NCBI GenBank assembly: GCA_006176705.1
Contig: QRFJ01000306.1
Location: forward strand, 558,001-622,000
Direction of reading: 5' to 3'
DNA from: Cocos nucifera
Lineage: Eukaryota > Streptophyta > Magnoliopsida > Arecales > Arecaceae
Length of the DNA: 64,000 nucleotides
The notes below the pieces were generated by a model. The model ran no database searches. It saw only the letters and a program-made list of their open reading frames with translations, and was not told where the DNA came from. The translations under genes were made by a program, and so were the position numbers. Below are positions 11,001 through 22,190 of this stretch, piece by piece (position 1 is the stretch's first letter; every line of letters starts with the position of its first letter).

Positions 11001-11326
11001 GGAGGTACCTCATCAGGAAACTATTGTTATGGGTAGTCATCACCTGGAAATTGATATACCTCATTGTATCAGATGCCTCCAAAAAGACATAATTGATATG
11101 CTTATGATGTCTGGACAAACTTTCACTATATGTATTGTATCTGTACTATTCTAATACAGAAGGTCTGTATTGTCCTGATGCATAAGGTCCTTATTCTTCA
11201 AGCATGAGCCCTTCACAGCTATCTCATTTGATACATATCCTAGAAAATGATCCACACTTGATTTAGTTCTCTTTATGTAAGGGGTAAGGGAAAGAGGAAA
11301 AAGAAGTGCATGAAACATAGGTAACT

Positions 11327-11840
11327 GAAACTATTAACTTTGTTACAAAATGGAAACTGACTTCTTGTATCCAATGAAGAATCTGAAGTACATAATATAA
11401 GTAGTTTGGGATCGGTATGGGTTTGGTTTGGTGTTTATTAATAAAACAATAGTATCCAATGTGTAAACATTATTAAAACATATTCTACATAAGATTTGAT
11501 TGACAACCATATATTTGTAATTAACAACAGAAACTATTAACTTTGTTACAGAATGGAAACTTTCCTGTATCCAATGAAGAATCTGAAGTATATAATATAG
11601 GTAGTTTGGGATCGGTATGGGTTTGGTTTGGTGTTTATTAATAAAATAATAGTATCCAATGTGTAAACATTATTAAAACATATTCTATATAAGATTTGAT
11701 TGATAATTATGTATACTTAAATTAATAACACAAACCGTTAACTAACTGTACTACAAAAAGAAAACTAATTCTTGTATTCAAGGTAGAATCTGAAGTATAT
11801 GATATACTAGTTCGGGATTGGTTCAGGTTTGGATCCAAAC
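11327..11840. repeat. Tandem repeat, about 203-bp unit, three copies
   Basis: The first two copies start with GAAACTATTAACTTTG at 11327 and 11530 and match closely (GGGATCGGTATGGGTTTGG in each). A third, more diverged copy runs from about 11726. No coding content is recognised. Confidence 0.8.
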
Positions 11841-11989
11841 CCAATTTTGTCTCTGAAATATGTCATATTTTTTGAATCCAAGCCTGATCCAAATAACTTC
11901 AGTTTTGGCTGGATTTAATTAATTGCAAGACCAGTTCCAGATCGGAAGCGGATCAGTCCAATGCACTTGTGGCCCTATGCAAAGCTTAT

Positions 11990-12920
11990 GCATATACACA
12001 TATGCATGTACTTGTTTGTATATATATTCAAAAGTATTTAATTGCACTTGCTTATCATAAATGATATGTGGAGTCTGTGAATAGAGCATGATACATCAAA
12101 CTGGAAAGAAGTTTCACATTTTATTGACCGGGGGGGGGGGGGGGGGGGGGGGTCAAAAAAAGCTGATGCAAAAAGGCTTCCATTTGAACTCTAGACCCTA
12201 GCTTTGACATCCAATAAGATGGATGGTTGAGGAATCTAAGCAATTTCTACCATTCAAGCTGAAACAGTAATCATCAATCTTATTAATATTCCTTTAGTTA
12301 TGAGTTTAGTATATGTTTTACAGACTACAATGTATATTAAAGTGTTTCTATTTATTTGCATTTATTGTCTATTTGTTAGGTCATGTTTAAATGTTAATTC
12401 GTCGAAATAGTGCAAAATCTTGATCATATAGTAGAATAAATGGACTAAAAATGTTTGAATGCTTTTGTGCTAAAGCCATTGATTGGATGATTGCTTGGGA
12501 TATGTGCTAGGTGCTTGCGTAGTCACTTGGTATGACCATCATAAATTCCATTAACTAAGTGAGATCAATCAGATAAGTTTTCATGATTATGGTACCTAGA
12601 CATGTTTTTGTATTTAGATTGCACTGGCTTCAGCTAGTACTTGACATAATCAACCTGAAATAGTTGGGACCAGGCTTGATGGTTATGGTTGTGGTTATGA
12701 CTTCAATTAGTACCTCATGTTTCAAGTGCTTCAGTATGTTAGCTCGGGCTCAATTCAGTCTATGATTTTATGAAATTAGAAAAAAAATGAAATTTAAGTT
12801 CGTGCACCTCATGGCTAAACTTTGCTTTAATATTAACAAACATCATTTGGCCATTCTTTCTTATGATAACTTGTATAATTGATGGAATACCAAGTTTTTA
12901 TTTATGATGTACTAGCACTA
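11990..12920. repeat. Copy 1 of a ~0.9-kb duplication (partner 13,880-14,820)
   Basis: Colinear similarity with 13,880-14,820 at about 1,880 bp offset, for example the TTTAAATGTTAATTC segments near 12388 and 14267 and the matching ends just before exon 14,830. Copy 1 lacks the exon, so the duplication involves intronic or flanking DNA only. It contains a 23-base G run at 12130-12152. Confidence 0.75.
12130..12152 (+). repeat. Homopolymer G run
   Basis: Twenty-three consecutive G bases. A shorter G run follows an A run at about 14,672-14,684 in the second duplication copy. Confidence 0.9.
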
Positions 12921-13880
12921 ATTATCTATTATTTATATAATGGAACCTCTTGGAGTTGGCCACTATGCCAGACTGTAAAACTGAAGCCTCTAGATTTGTG
13001 GATGAAATGGGAGGAAGGAAAAAACGAAGGAATGGAGTCTTGTGGCCTCTTTTATACCTCAGGTATTAGCCATATGGAGTTCTGCAATAACTATGTTTTT
13101 TCCCCTCCTGTTACTCTGGCTCAGCATGCCGTGGCTGCACTCCCTGTTTTTGAATTAAAAAACATGGACACAATACTATATAATAGGTTAGTTATGGAAG
13201 GTGGCAGTGGAACGGATGTGTTACAGTGTCCTGGCAGAAATTTGGATTATGGAATGGGACAGAAAAAGGTGTGACCGTGTGAGGGGTCCCATAACGATAC
13301 TTTTTCTGCCTTGGTGCTCGTAGAAGAAAGGTGTGATAGAGATGGAATAGCTGTTGAGAAAATTTACCAATGCCTAAGAGGGCAAAAGCAGATTCCATCA
13401 TATTTAGAATGGATGAGGTTTATGAAATATGAGATCCTATGGGCTGCTCTCAGCTGTTCTGTCTCCCTCAGCCATCGGTGACATCTGATAACATATTAGG
13501 AACGGGAGCAAGCAATGGGCCGTGAACCCTATTTCTACTCTCTCTCTCTCTCTCATGTAAAAAAATCCTGTGGAACTTTGGTGTGGGAGGTTGGATAAAT
13601 CCCATATCACTGGCATTCAATATCTGGTATCTTTATCAACTCAATCAGCTGGCACCCTCAAAGCTACAAAATGGTCAGGTGTGACAACAAACAATAGTTA
13701 AAACTTAAAATCATGTGTTTAAGGTTCAGAAACGAATGGTGTGTATTGTGGTTCAGAGATGCTTACATCTGCATGAGTTTGGTAAGTGAGAAACAAGTGG
13801 TAATGTATAAGAAGTATTATTGGATGGATAAGATCTTCTATGTATACATTGATATGTAAATCTACACATTCTTGTCCATG
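12921..13880. other. No recognisable gene between the two duplication copies
   Basis: A 131-residue open frame (12,879-13,274) starts in repeat sequence and shows no domain, so it is not accepted. A short CT microsatellite occurs near 13,536-13,554. The rest is non-coding. Confidence 0.5.
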
Positions 13881-14820
13881 CATACGCATAGCATTTTATA
13901 TATGTTATATTCAGAAGTATTTTCTTGTGATTTCTTATTGTAAATGATACATGGATGCTGTGAAGAGAGCATGATGCATCAAACTTGAAGGAAGTTTGAC
14001 ATCATCTTAACCAGGAGAGAAACTTAAGTGTCAAAAATTTGACTTCAAAAGGTCTTCCATTCAAACCCTAGAGCTCAGATCTGGCCTCCAACAAGATGGA
14101 TGATCGAGGAATCTGAGAAATTTCTACTATTCAAGCTAAAAAAATAATGATCTATCTGATTATTATTCTTTAGTTATCAGTATGTTATATTTTTTATATA
14201 CTACAATATATCTTGAAAGTGTTTCTAATTATTTACATTTATTGTGTATTAATTGAGGTTTAAATGTTAATTCATTGAAATAGTGCGAAATTTTGATAAT
14301 ATAACTGAAGAATTGGACTAAAGAATGATTGAATGCTTGTGCGCTAAATCCATCAGATGGGCGATTGCTTGGGATATATGCTAGATCCTTGCATAGAGTC
14401 ACTTGTTATGATCATCATACAGGGATTCCAATAACTAAGCAAGATAACTGGAACAAGGTTTGATGGTTATGGTGCATGCACATTTTTTTGTATTTAGATT
14501 GCATCGGCTTCAATTAGACTTAATATAAGCATCCCGAAATAGCTAGGACGAGGCTTGATGGTTATGGTTGTGGTTTTGACTTTAATTCATACCTTATGGT
14601 TCAGGTTCTCAAGTATGCTAGCTTGGGCTCAATTTAGTCCATGAGAAGTGCTTTCATGAAACAAAAAAAAAAGGGGGGGGGGGGTTAACTTTGTGCACCT
14701 TGTAGCTAAATTTTGCTTTTACATTAACAGTCATGAGTTGTTTTGCCATTCTTCTTATTGTAACTTGTACATGGATTACCAAGTTTCTCTTTATGATTTA
14801 CTGACGCTTATTATCTTTTT
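13880..14820. repeat. Copy 2 of the ~0.9-kb duplication
   Basis: Partner of 11,990-12,920. It ends at the splice acceptor of the WW-gene exon at 14,830, so it is part of the preceding intron. Confidence 0.75.
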
Positions 14821-14829
14821 AAATTATAG

Positions 14830-14918
14830 GAGAGATGGTGGGTGGTTCTTTACATGATGTAGGAGGGGAACTAGATAAGGACCACCAATCTGGGGTCCCG
14901 ACTTCACCATCTTTTTCA
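14830..14918 (+). CDS. WW-gene exon: N-terminal acidic/Ser region
   Basis: Acceptor TTATAG precedes 14,830 and donor GTGGGT follows 14,918. It encodes GGSLHDVGGELDKDHQSG then VPTSPSFS, the style of the N-terminal part of plant FNBP4-like proteins. Its phase joins exactly to the exon at 15,436. Confidence 0.7.
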
Positions 14919-15435
14919 TGTGGGTTTCATCAATTTCTTTTAAAGGACTATGTAGAGAAGATAAGCTACACAGCAAATTTTTGGTGGATGTTCAAAATAT
15001 TGTACAAGGTTGTTGTATGCATTGGGTATCTGGTTTCGAGAATGTAGGGTTGCTGAGGTCTGAGGAACATTCGATAATCATTTCAGATTGGGCTGCCATT
15101 GAGAAAATTGAGTGACTCCTGATCTGTTATTATCTTTTGATAGTGTCTATGCGTGGAGATTTCAAGAGAAAAATATTGCCTTCTCGGTTCGTATGTCTCT
15201 AGCTTTATTTGGTATATACTTCCTGATATGATTCTTATTTATGATTGCCAGGTGGAAGTGATCAATTATGTTTTTCACATAACAGAGAATTAGAAGCTTA
15301 TAAATCTCATATTCCTTTTTCTTTGACTTTTACTAAATTGGAGATCATATGTCTATATATCTTTGTAATTAAAGTGGTTGCTTTGAGCAGCCTTTATTGG
15401 TTTGAGGTATTTTACAAGTGCATTTGCTTTCTCAG

Positions 15436-15498
15436 GTCAGAAGGAGAATCCCTTATTGTTACTTGGACAGTACAACGATGATGAATTGGATAAGAAAG
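15436..15498 (+). CDS. WW-gene exon, left half, cut by an LTR insertion
   Basis: Acceptor TTTCTCAG precedes it. It encodes QKENPLLLLGQYNDDELDKK, a conserved Leu-rich/acidic motif of this family. The frame runs into the inserted LTR and stops after four foreign codons. Joined to 18,244 without the insert, the frame continues as ...DDELDKKASEQAK. Confidence 0.78.
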
Positions 15499-18238
15499 TG
15501 ATAGACACTTAAATTAAGTCACTAGAAGTATATAATTTTATTTAATTGCTCTTTATTTATTAAGAATTTAATGCTCTCTAGTTTATTTTGCAGGTAATTG
15601 ACAGTTTGGACTTAATTAATTTGATTATGTGATGCAGACACGGGCGTGACATGGACGTGAAACGCCGTTAAGAAGGAAATAAGGGACATATGCAGCATTA
15701 GATCAAAAGAATTTGCTCTTTTTGGGAGAAGTGGATGCATGAAGGGCCTATGATGTATTTAAAGTAATAGAAGATTAAAAAAAAGAAAAGAATGGTGTAT
15801 GGGCATTGCTAAAATCATGTGATTGTGCCCCATCCGCTATACATGTAAAATGATGGAGCCAATAAATATTAAATGTTCAAAAGATGGCTAAAGTTGGTTG
15901 AACGTTGGCTGATCTGTTAGAGAAGGCAAGCGGTGGGACCCTTGGATGCTGTCATGCATGCGGAGGCAAAAATAGCAAGCGGATGCCCATTGCAAGTGGG
16001 TTTCTTCACGCGGAAATAAACGTGGCATCAGATGGGTGTTGGGAATAAAACGGAACATGCACGGATCAACGCAGAATAGAAAAAATAAATTCTTTTAGAA
16101 AAATTCTAGATATTCTCCCTCTTTTATCATACCTTCATTATTCCTCCATGACGTCATCTTATCCGTCCGCCTCCTAGTCTTTATTCTTTTCTTTAGTCCT
16201 ACATCTAAAAATCATAAAAACCTCCTTGCTAACATCTATAAGAAGGCTCCTATAGTTCTACCTTGAGAATCAATCCTAGAATTCGGAAAAATCTTCAAAA
16301 GCTTTTGCAAGAAAGAGAGAAGGAATCATGCACGGCTAAGGAACTTCGTTTTCGCGGAGTAGATGAGGTTCTTAGTATTTATATTTTGTAAGTTTTCTTT
16401 ATGCAATTAAAGTTTCATTGTAATGATTTTCTTTTCATGAATAAAATTCTTTTTCATTGCTTTAAGTATTGTGCTTCTTGTTTAGACTATAATTTAGATT
16501 TTTTAATAGCTTATGACTACATAGAGATGAGTCATGATTTAAGAATATGATTCATACTCAACAAGATAGGTTATATTCGGAATCTAATTATCGATTATTT
16601 TTATTTTTATGATTTGAGACTTTGAATAGCCTATGGCTACGTAGCGGTGGATCAAGATACTACGATCCGTACCTAACGAGATAGGTTATGCTCAGGATCA
16701 ATCATAATTTTAATAATTGCATATTGTAGAAATACTTTATATTACACTAAAAACTAAATTGAAACCCTAAGACATCTTAATATCTTGCTTACTAGTTTTA
16801 TTTTTAATTTAATTTGAATTCATATTTCTAGTTTCAATCATATTCCTACTCTTTCATATTTTTAGTTTTTTTGTAATTTAACTAAAACTCTAACAAAATC
16901 CTAATTAAAACGTGAACATAACCCCATTAATCCCTGTGGATTCGATCCTGATTCACCTTATCTATATAGTTTGTAAGGTTTATTTTTGATCGTCTACAAC
17001 AGCGATCAAATTTTGGCACTATTGCCGGAGATCATTGGTACGGTTAGTTCATAAAAAAATAATAATAATAAAAAATTCAGCATAATATATTAGAATTTTT
17101 TTTTGAGATTTAAAACATCAAACTAACTTGTTTGGACATTTTGTTTGCATTGCATCTTCATAAACTATCTTAAGGGCAAAATCCTAATCAACATAAGGTG
17201 GGGATTTCATCACCCTTCCTTGGCCCACAAACCATCATCCTTCATATTGTATTGGCCTGAGCCTTTAATCTAAAATTAATTAGACATTGACCCCTAAGGA
17301 AAATCATTACAATCAAGTTTTAATTGCATAAAGAAAAATTACAAAATATAAATATTAAGAATCTCATCTACTCCTGAAAGATGAAGTTTCTTAGTCGTGT
17401 ATGATTTCTTCTCTCCTCCTTGCAAAGGCTATTGAAGGTTTTTCCGGATTTCAGGATTAATTCTCAAGATGGAGCTATAGAAGCCTTTTTATAGATGTTA
17501 GCAGGGAAGTTCTTATGATTTTTAGATGTGGGACTAAAGAAAAAAATAAAGACTAGGAGATGGATGGATAAGATGAAGTTATGGAGGCATGATGAAGGGA
17601 TGATAAAAGAGGGAGGATGTTTAGGTTTTTTCTAAAAAAGTTCTAAAATAATTTTTTTTTCCTTTTCCATGTTGGTCCGTGCACAATTTTGTTTTATTTT
17701 CAATGCTCACCTGATGCTATGTTTATTTCTACATGAAGAAATCCATTTGCAATACGCATCCACTTGTTGTTTCTGCCTCCGTGTGTATGCCAGCATCCAA
17801 AGATCCTGTCATTTGCCTTCTCTAATGGATTAACCAATGTTTAATTAACTTTAGCCATCTTTTGAGCATTTAATGCTTATTGGCCCCACTGCTTTATATA
17901 TATAGTAGGTGTGGTACAATCACATGGTTCCAGAAATGTCCATACACCACTTCCTCTCTTTTTTTTGTCTTCTATTGCTTTAAATGCATCATGGGTCCTT
18001 TATGCATCTTCCTCCAAAAAGAATAGATTTTTTTGGTCTAATACCGCATGTCCTTTATTTCCTTCTTAGCACCAGTCTGTGTTCGTGTCACGCCCGTGTC
18101 CGCATCACATAATCAAATTAATTAAGTTTAAACTGTCAATTATCTGTAAAATAAACTAGAGAGCATCAAATTCTTAATAAATAAGGAGCAATTAAATAAA
18201 ATTATATGCTTCTAGTGACTTAATTTAAGTGTCTATTA
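15499..18238. mobile_element. Inverted-LTR gypsy (Tat-like) insertion in a coding exon
   Basis: The left part is a full LTR, 15,499-17,001, starting TGATAGACAC and ending ACAACA. It is followed by a Tat/Athila-type primer-binding site (TGGCACTATTGCCGGAGA near 17,014) and about 270 bp of leader. The right part, about 17,300-18,238, is the reverse complement of the first ~930 bp of the same LTR and ends GTGTCTATTA. Both outer ends are therefore LTR 5' ends. Flanks are GAAAG (15,494-15,498) and GGAAG (18,239-18,243), a 5-bp duplication with one mismatch. Removing the insert and one copy restores the exon frame. There is no coding capacity. Confidence 0.85.
17014..17031 (+). promoter_or_regulatory. 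Primer-binding site of the Tat-like element
   Basis: TGGCACTATTGCCGGAGA follows the LTR by about 12 bases. It resembles the TGGCGCCnTTGCCGGGGA sites of Tat/Athila elements, which identifies the left arm as an LTR rather than a transposon terminal repeat. Confidence 0.7.
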
Positions 18239-18298
18239 GGAAGCAAGTGAACAGGCAAAGCATGCTGTTGAGGAGAGTTCTTCGGTTAATCTTGATGG
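18239..18298 (+). CDS. WW-gene exon, right half after the LTR insertion
   Basis: After the target duplication (18,239-18,243) the frame continues as ASEQAKHAVEESSSVNLDG, ending at donor GTAGGT. The phase at this donor does not join cleanly to the 23,442 exon, so either a small exon is missing or the join is damaged. Confidence 0.65.
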
Positions 18299-19240
18299 GT
18301 AGGTGATTGCTAGCCTCTATTTTTCTTGCCTTCTTAATGCAGCTACGAGCTGGTGCAGTGTTGTAGCCACTTTATAGTGCAGTGGGAAGAGGGTTTTAAA
18401 AAAAAATAAAATACAATTTTAAATTCTAAATCTGAATTTGATAAGATTTATTTTTTTACATTAAGCTTTAAAGTCCAATGCAGGAAATAAAATAAATCTC
18501 AGCCGCAATATAATCCAGAAATAGATTGATAGCAACCATAAGAACTAAAATAAAATACCAACAACTGAGATCAATACACCAATACCAAGTGCATATAATA
18601 ATCCCAAAAAAAATAACTAGGAAATGACTCTTTCCAAGCTTAATTATTAAATAGAAAGATAGATTTTGTAGGAAGGTGAAGAGGGTAATTGGTTTCGATG
18701 GTTACGAGATAATGGCGATTATCTTGGATGAGAAGATGAAGATTAGTGAGGTTCAAGGTTGCAATAGGTTCATCAGAAGCGAGTTATCTACGACCATCAA
18801 GGATAGCGGCACTATAGTAGACAAACACTAGCACAGGAAGGATGAAAGGCAAGGAAGATCTGGAAGAAATGGAGAAAGAGAAATCGATTCGAGTGCAAGA
18901 AAGAAGCATCTACGAATCAGAAGATAGAGGGAAGCCGTATGTAGAGAGAGAAAGGATTAAGGTTTTCTATAAAATCTTTGTTTTTTCTTCCTTTCCAAGC
19001 CCCAAAAGCCAATATTTATAATCTTTTTTCTTTTTTTTCTTTTTTTGATTGGTCCAAAAAATGCCATTTTCTCTTTCCTCTCTTTTTTCCTTTCCAATTT
19101 TTCTCTTTCCTCTTTTTCTTTTCCTCTCTTTTTTCTCTTTTCTCTTTTTCTCTTTCCCCTTTTCCTTTTCCTTCCCTCTTCTTTAATAAGAGATAAATCT
19201 GTTGGAGAATCATGTGGCCCCTGCAAATATAAATTGGCAG
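18299..19240. other. Intron start plus repeat DNA, probable gypsy 3' end
   Basis: No gene seen. The DNA left of the gypsy polyprotein probably includes its 3' untranslated region and LTR, but I could not define LTR ends. It contains the polypyrimidine tract listed separately. Confidence 0.4.
19020..19187 (+). repeat. Polypyrimidine tract, about 170 bp
   Basis: Almost pure C/T on the plus strand (TTTCTCTTTCC-type units), interrupted only near 19,047-19,066. Read on the minus strand it is purine-rich, so long Lys/Glu/Arg frames there are compositional and not genes. It may derive from the neighbouring gypsy. Confidence 0.8.
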
Positions 19241-19399
19241 TCTTGTTTGGCAAAAAATTAAACAAAAGGATTTGGTTTGGGTTTGGGTCAACCTATCCAA
19301 TCTTTCTCAAAATAATTAAGTTGGATTGAATCAGACACCATAAATAAGATAGAAAAATAATGACTTGACGAATAAGATAATAATGACTTGATGTGCTGC

Positions 19400-19699
19400 A
19401 TCAGTTCTCCCCAGATGGGAGAGATCTCAACCCCGTCGAGATAGCCTCTTGATAACTTTGGTATAGGTCCTCTCGAAGCCGTCGCAACTCTACCTCTGAA
19501 ATCCAGTTGCATCAGTCAGTGGATGCCCTTGCCAACGTACCAAATACCAATGATGCATGCCCCAACGTGTCCCGATCTTGTGAACGTTCAAAATCTCCTC
19601 CATGCCCCCTGATGTCACCTCTACATTTGTGATGAAAGCTAGTAACTTCACACCTGCAGCAATGGGTGCTTCTCCATGGTACTCGAACAAATCATTCAT
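19400..19699 (-). pseudogene. gypsy integrase C-terminal chromodomain fragment
   Basis: Frame 19,699-19,490 encodes EEILNVHK then a chromodomain core, YLVRWQGHPLTDAT. A frameshift follows; the next frame continues with WISE...LRRLREDLYQSYQ and ends at about 19,400. Chromodomains in this position direct insertion toward certain chromatin marks in chromoviruses. Confidence 0.75.
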
Positions 19700-20133
19700 A
19701 TTGAAAAGTGGAGAGGTAGGTACTTCTGGTGGCAGATCAATAAGATAGGCATTCTTTTCGAGCTTCTTGAGAATCTTGAATGGCCCGAATTACTTCCTGC
19801 CCATCTTGCTATAATTTCCATCTAGAAATCTTTCCTTAAATAGATCAAAATACTATCTCCTTCACTAAAATCCATACCTCAGCGGTGTAGATTTGCTGTG
19901 GCCTTATATTTGGTGGTGGAATCCCGCAACATTTTGTGAACTTGCAGTTGCACCTCTTGAACCTGTTTCAAGTAGGGCTTGGCTTCTGCACTTACTCTAC
20001 CAGGATATGAAATAGGTGTTTGATCAAGAAAATGGGAAATAGGACAGTCATAGAGGGCTTCAGAAGGAGATTTTCCTGTGGTTCTGTTGATGGAACTATT
20101 ATATACAAACTCAGCTTGTGGTAAAATTAAATC

Positions 20134-20649
20134 TCATTGTTTTTGTTTTTCACCCGCCAAGCATCTTAAAAGGTTGCCCAAAGATCGATTTACTATCTCT
20201 GTCTGCCCATCAGTTTGCAGGTGATATGGGCTGCTAAAATTTAATTTACTTCTTGCTCTGGTCATCAGAGTTCTCCAAAAATGACTAACAAATTTAGTAT
20301 CTTTATCTGATGTGACTGATCTAGGAATGCCTTGTAGATGCACAATTTCATTGAAAAACAATTTTGCAGTATATGATGCATCTAACGTCTTTTTACAAGG
20401 AATGAAATGAGTCATTTTAGTGAAGTGATCTACAACCATAAAGATTGAGTCAATGTGTCGTACAGTTTTGGGTAGGCCATCAGGGAGATCCTCTGGTATG
20501 ATGTCAGAAAACTCGTCTGATAGTGGTCGAACGGCTGAGGAAATCTTAGGAGTTTGAGTCGTTTCTTTTAACACTAAGGCATAAACCATAGGGGATCGTA
20601 CTAGATTTTTGGTAAATTGGGTCTTGTTCAAGGCCATCATGGATTGCAC
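20134..20649 (-). pseudogene. gypsy RT start fused to integrase core by deletion
   Basis: A single frame reads the RT entry sequence (FSDIIPEDLPDGLPK) and then, without RT or RNase H, joins integrase. The integrase part has the first Asp (VVDHFTKM), the second Asp (SDKDTKFVSHFWR) and the Glu region (QTDGQTEIVNRSLGNLLRC). The deletion joins in frame, so a fused product could once have been made. It ends at a stop near 20,134. Confidence 0.78.
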
Positions 20650-20784
20650 CTCATTGGATGACGGTTTTTGGGATAAGTCTTAGGCTTCGGTTTTGATGTA
20701 TTGTTGAGTGGAATCAACCTAATCTTTTTATTGTCTTTAGTGACTATATATGTGTTTTCCTTTCCATCATGTATGGTGCTACGG

Positions 20785-22190
20785 TCAAACTACCAAGGTC
20801 TTTCTAACAGCAAGTGACATGTTCATGGACACCACATCGCACCAAACCTCGTCAATATAAGTCTTTTCATTGGAAAACTCAACTAGACTTCGTAGTGATA
20901 CTGGAACCTTGTTCTCATCCTTAAACCAGACAATTCGATAAGATTGTGCAAGCTTATCAGTTTTTAATTGAAGCTTGTCAACCATCTCTTGAGAGAGTTT
21001 TCCATGCTCCCACTGTCAATTATGACAGAGCAGAATTTCCCCCTATATTACAGATAGTTCGGAAAAGAATGTGCCATCTCCAATCATCCTTGGTAGTTTT
21101 GGGTGCTACTAGGACTCAATTGATCATTAGGTTCGGTTCGGTAACTTCAGCAGTCTCATCAAGGGTCTCACTCTCTCCAATAGTGTCTTCTCCTTGCACT
21201 TGTACCTCTTCTTGTTCATTTTCGTCGGCATTTTCAATCAAATTTGTCCTAGACTGAAATTATCTCAAAGGACACTTAGACGATTTATGATCTGGTTGCT
21301 TACACTTGTAACCAGTGATATTGGATCCGGAAGGCTTAGGACCTAAAATCCCTTTACCCTTAGTATCAACAATAGGTTTTGTAGGGGGTTGGATGTCATT
21401 TTTCGGGACTGGTTTGGTTCCTACAGCAATCTTTCCACTTATGTTCCCCTGTCGGAAAGTTTGTCTTGTCAATTTGGAATCGGCTTTAAGTGTATGACTG
21501 TAGGCCGCATCAATCTGTAGAAAATTGCAAAAGGTTAATTCATTTTGAATTTGAGGGCTAAGCCTGATAAGATAGCGAGCTATTCGTTGTTCTTCATCCT
21601 CTTTAAGGTAATTACGGGCTTGCAAGATATAAAATTCCTGAGTATATTATTGTACTGTCTTAGACCCCTGCCTAAGATTGTGAAGTTTTTGGAATAAGGT
21701 TTGTCGATAGTCGGCTCGGAGATTTTTCTCTAAGCTTCTTTTTCATTCTTTCCCAAGAGGCAATTTTCTCCTTGCCTTTTCTAATCCTATTGCTTCCACC
21801 AAACTAAGGCATGACCTTTCAACTTAAAGGAGGCGAACTTGATTTTTTTGTCCTCGGAAAACTCTTTCCACTCAAAGAATTGTTCTAATTTGTCGATCCA
21901 ATCTAGGAACTCTTCTAGTTCTAGCCTACCCTTGAACTCACCGACATCTATCTTAATACCTTGATCCCAACATGTGGTGTTCGCTTGATGTTGGATTGGC
22001 CGGTTTCTCCTAGGAGGTAGGTCAAGTCCTACATCAGGGTCGCTCCTAGAATTGGTAGCTCCATCCCCCCATGTTGACCAGTCATATTCGTGGCTTCTAA
22101 CATTTGTTGTATTTGTTTTAGTTGGTTTTGCATATTTCTCATGTCCCCTTGTCTTTTATATTCCTTAACTCCAACTCAATCCGGCATCAA
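20785..22190 (-). pseudogene. gypsy gag and protease remains
   Basis: Gag stretches with KKDMQLKTA-like helical content are broken by stops between 22,190 and 21,630. A 121-residue frame (21,625-21,260) carries the zinc knuckle CKQPDHKSSKC. Protease DSG lies near 21,015, and the continuing frame 20,985-20,785 resembles the protease C-terminal part. Confidence 0.7.

Larger units (their letters stand above)
19240..22190 (-). mobile_element. Ty3/gypsy chromovirus, internally deleted, in the WW-gene intron
   Basis: Minus-strand order: gag N-terminus (about 22,190), gag with zinc knuckle CKQPDHKSSKC near 21,290, protease (IDSGSMEN near 21,010), the first residues of reverse transcriptase (DEFSDIIPEDLPDGLP near 20,500), then directly integrase (VVDHFTKMTHFIPC near 20,430), then a chromodomain (YLVRWQGHPLTDAT near 19,515). 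Most of reverse transcriptase and RNase H is missing. Stops and shifts occur throughout. No primer-binding site or clear LTR was found at either end. Confidence 0.82.

Noticed and set aside
12879..13274. Possible first exon of the WW gene
   Set aside because: The frame shows no Arg/Lys-rich start expected for the family and partly lies in duplicated repeat DNA.
15499..18238. Mutator-like transposon with ~930-bp terminal inverted repeats
   Set aside because: The left arm continues to an LTR-type end and a Tat/Athila-type primer-binding site, and the duplication fits 5 bp better than 9 bp.
18957..19329. Lys/Glu-rich and Phe/Ser-rich frames
   Set aside because: They come from the polypyrimidine tract.
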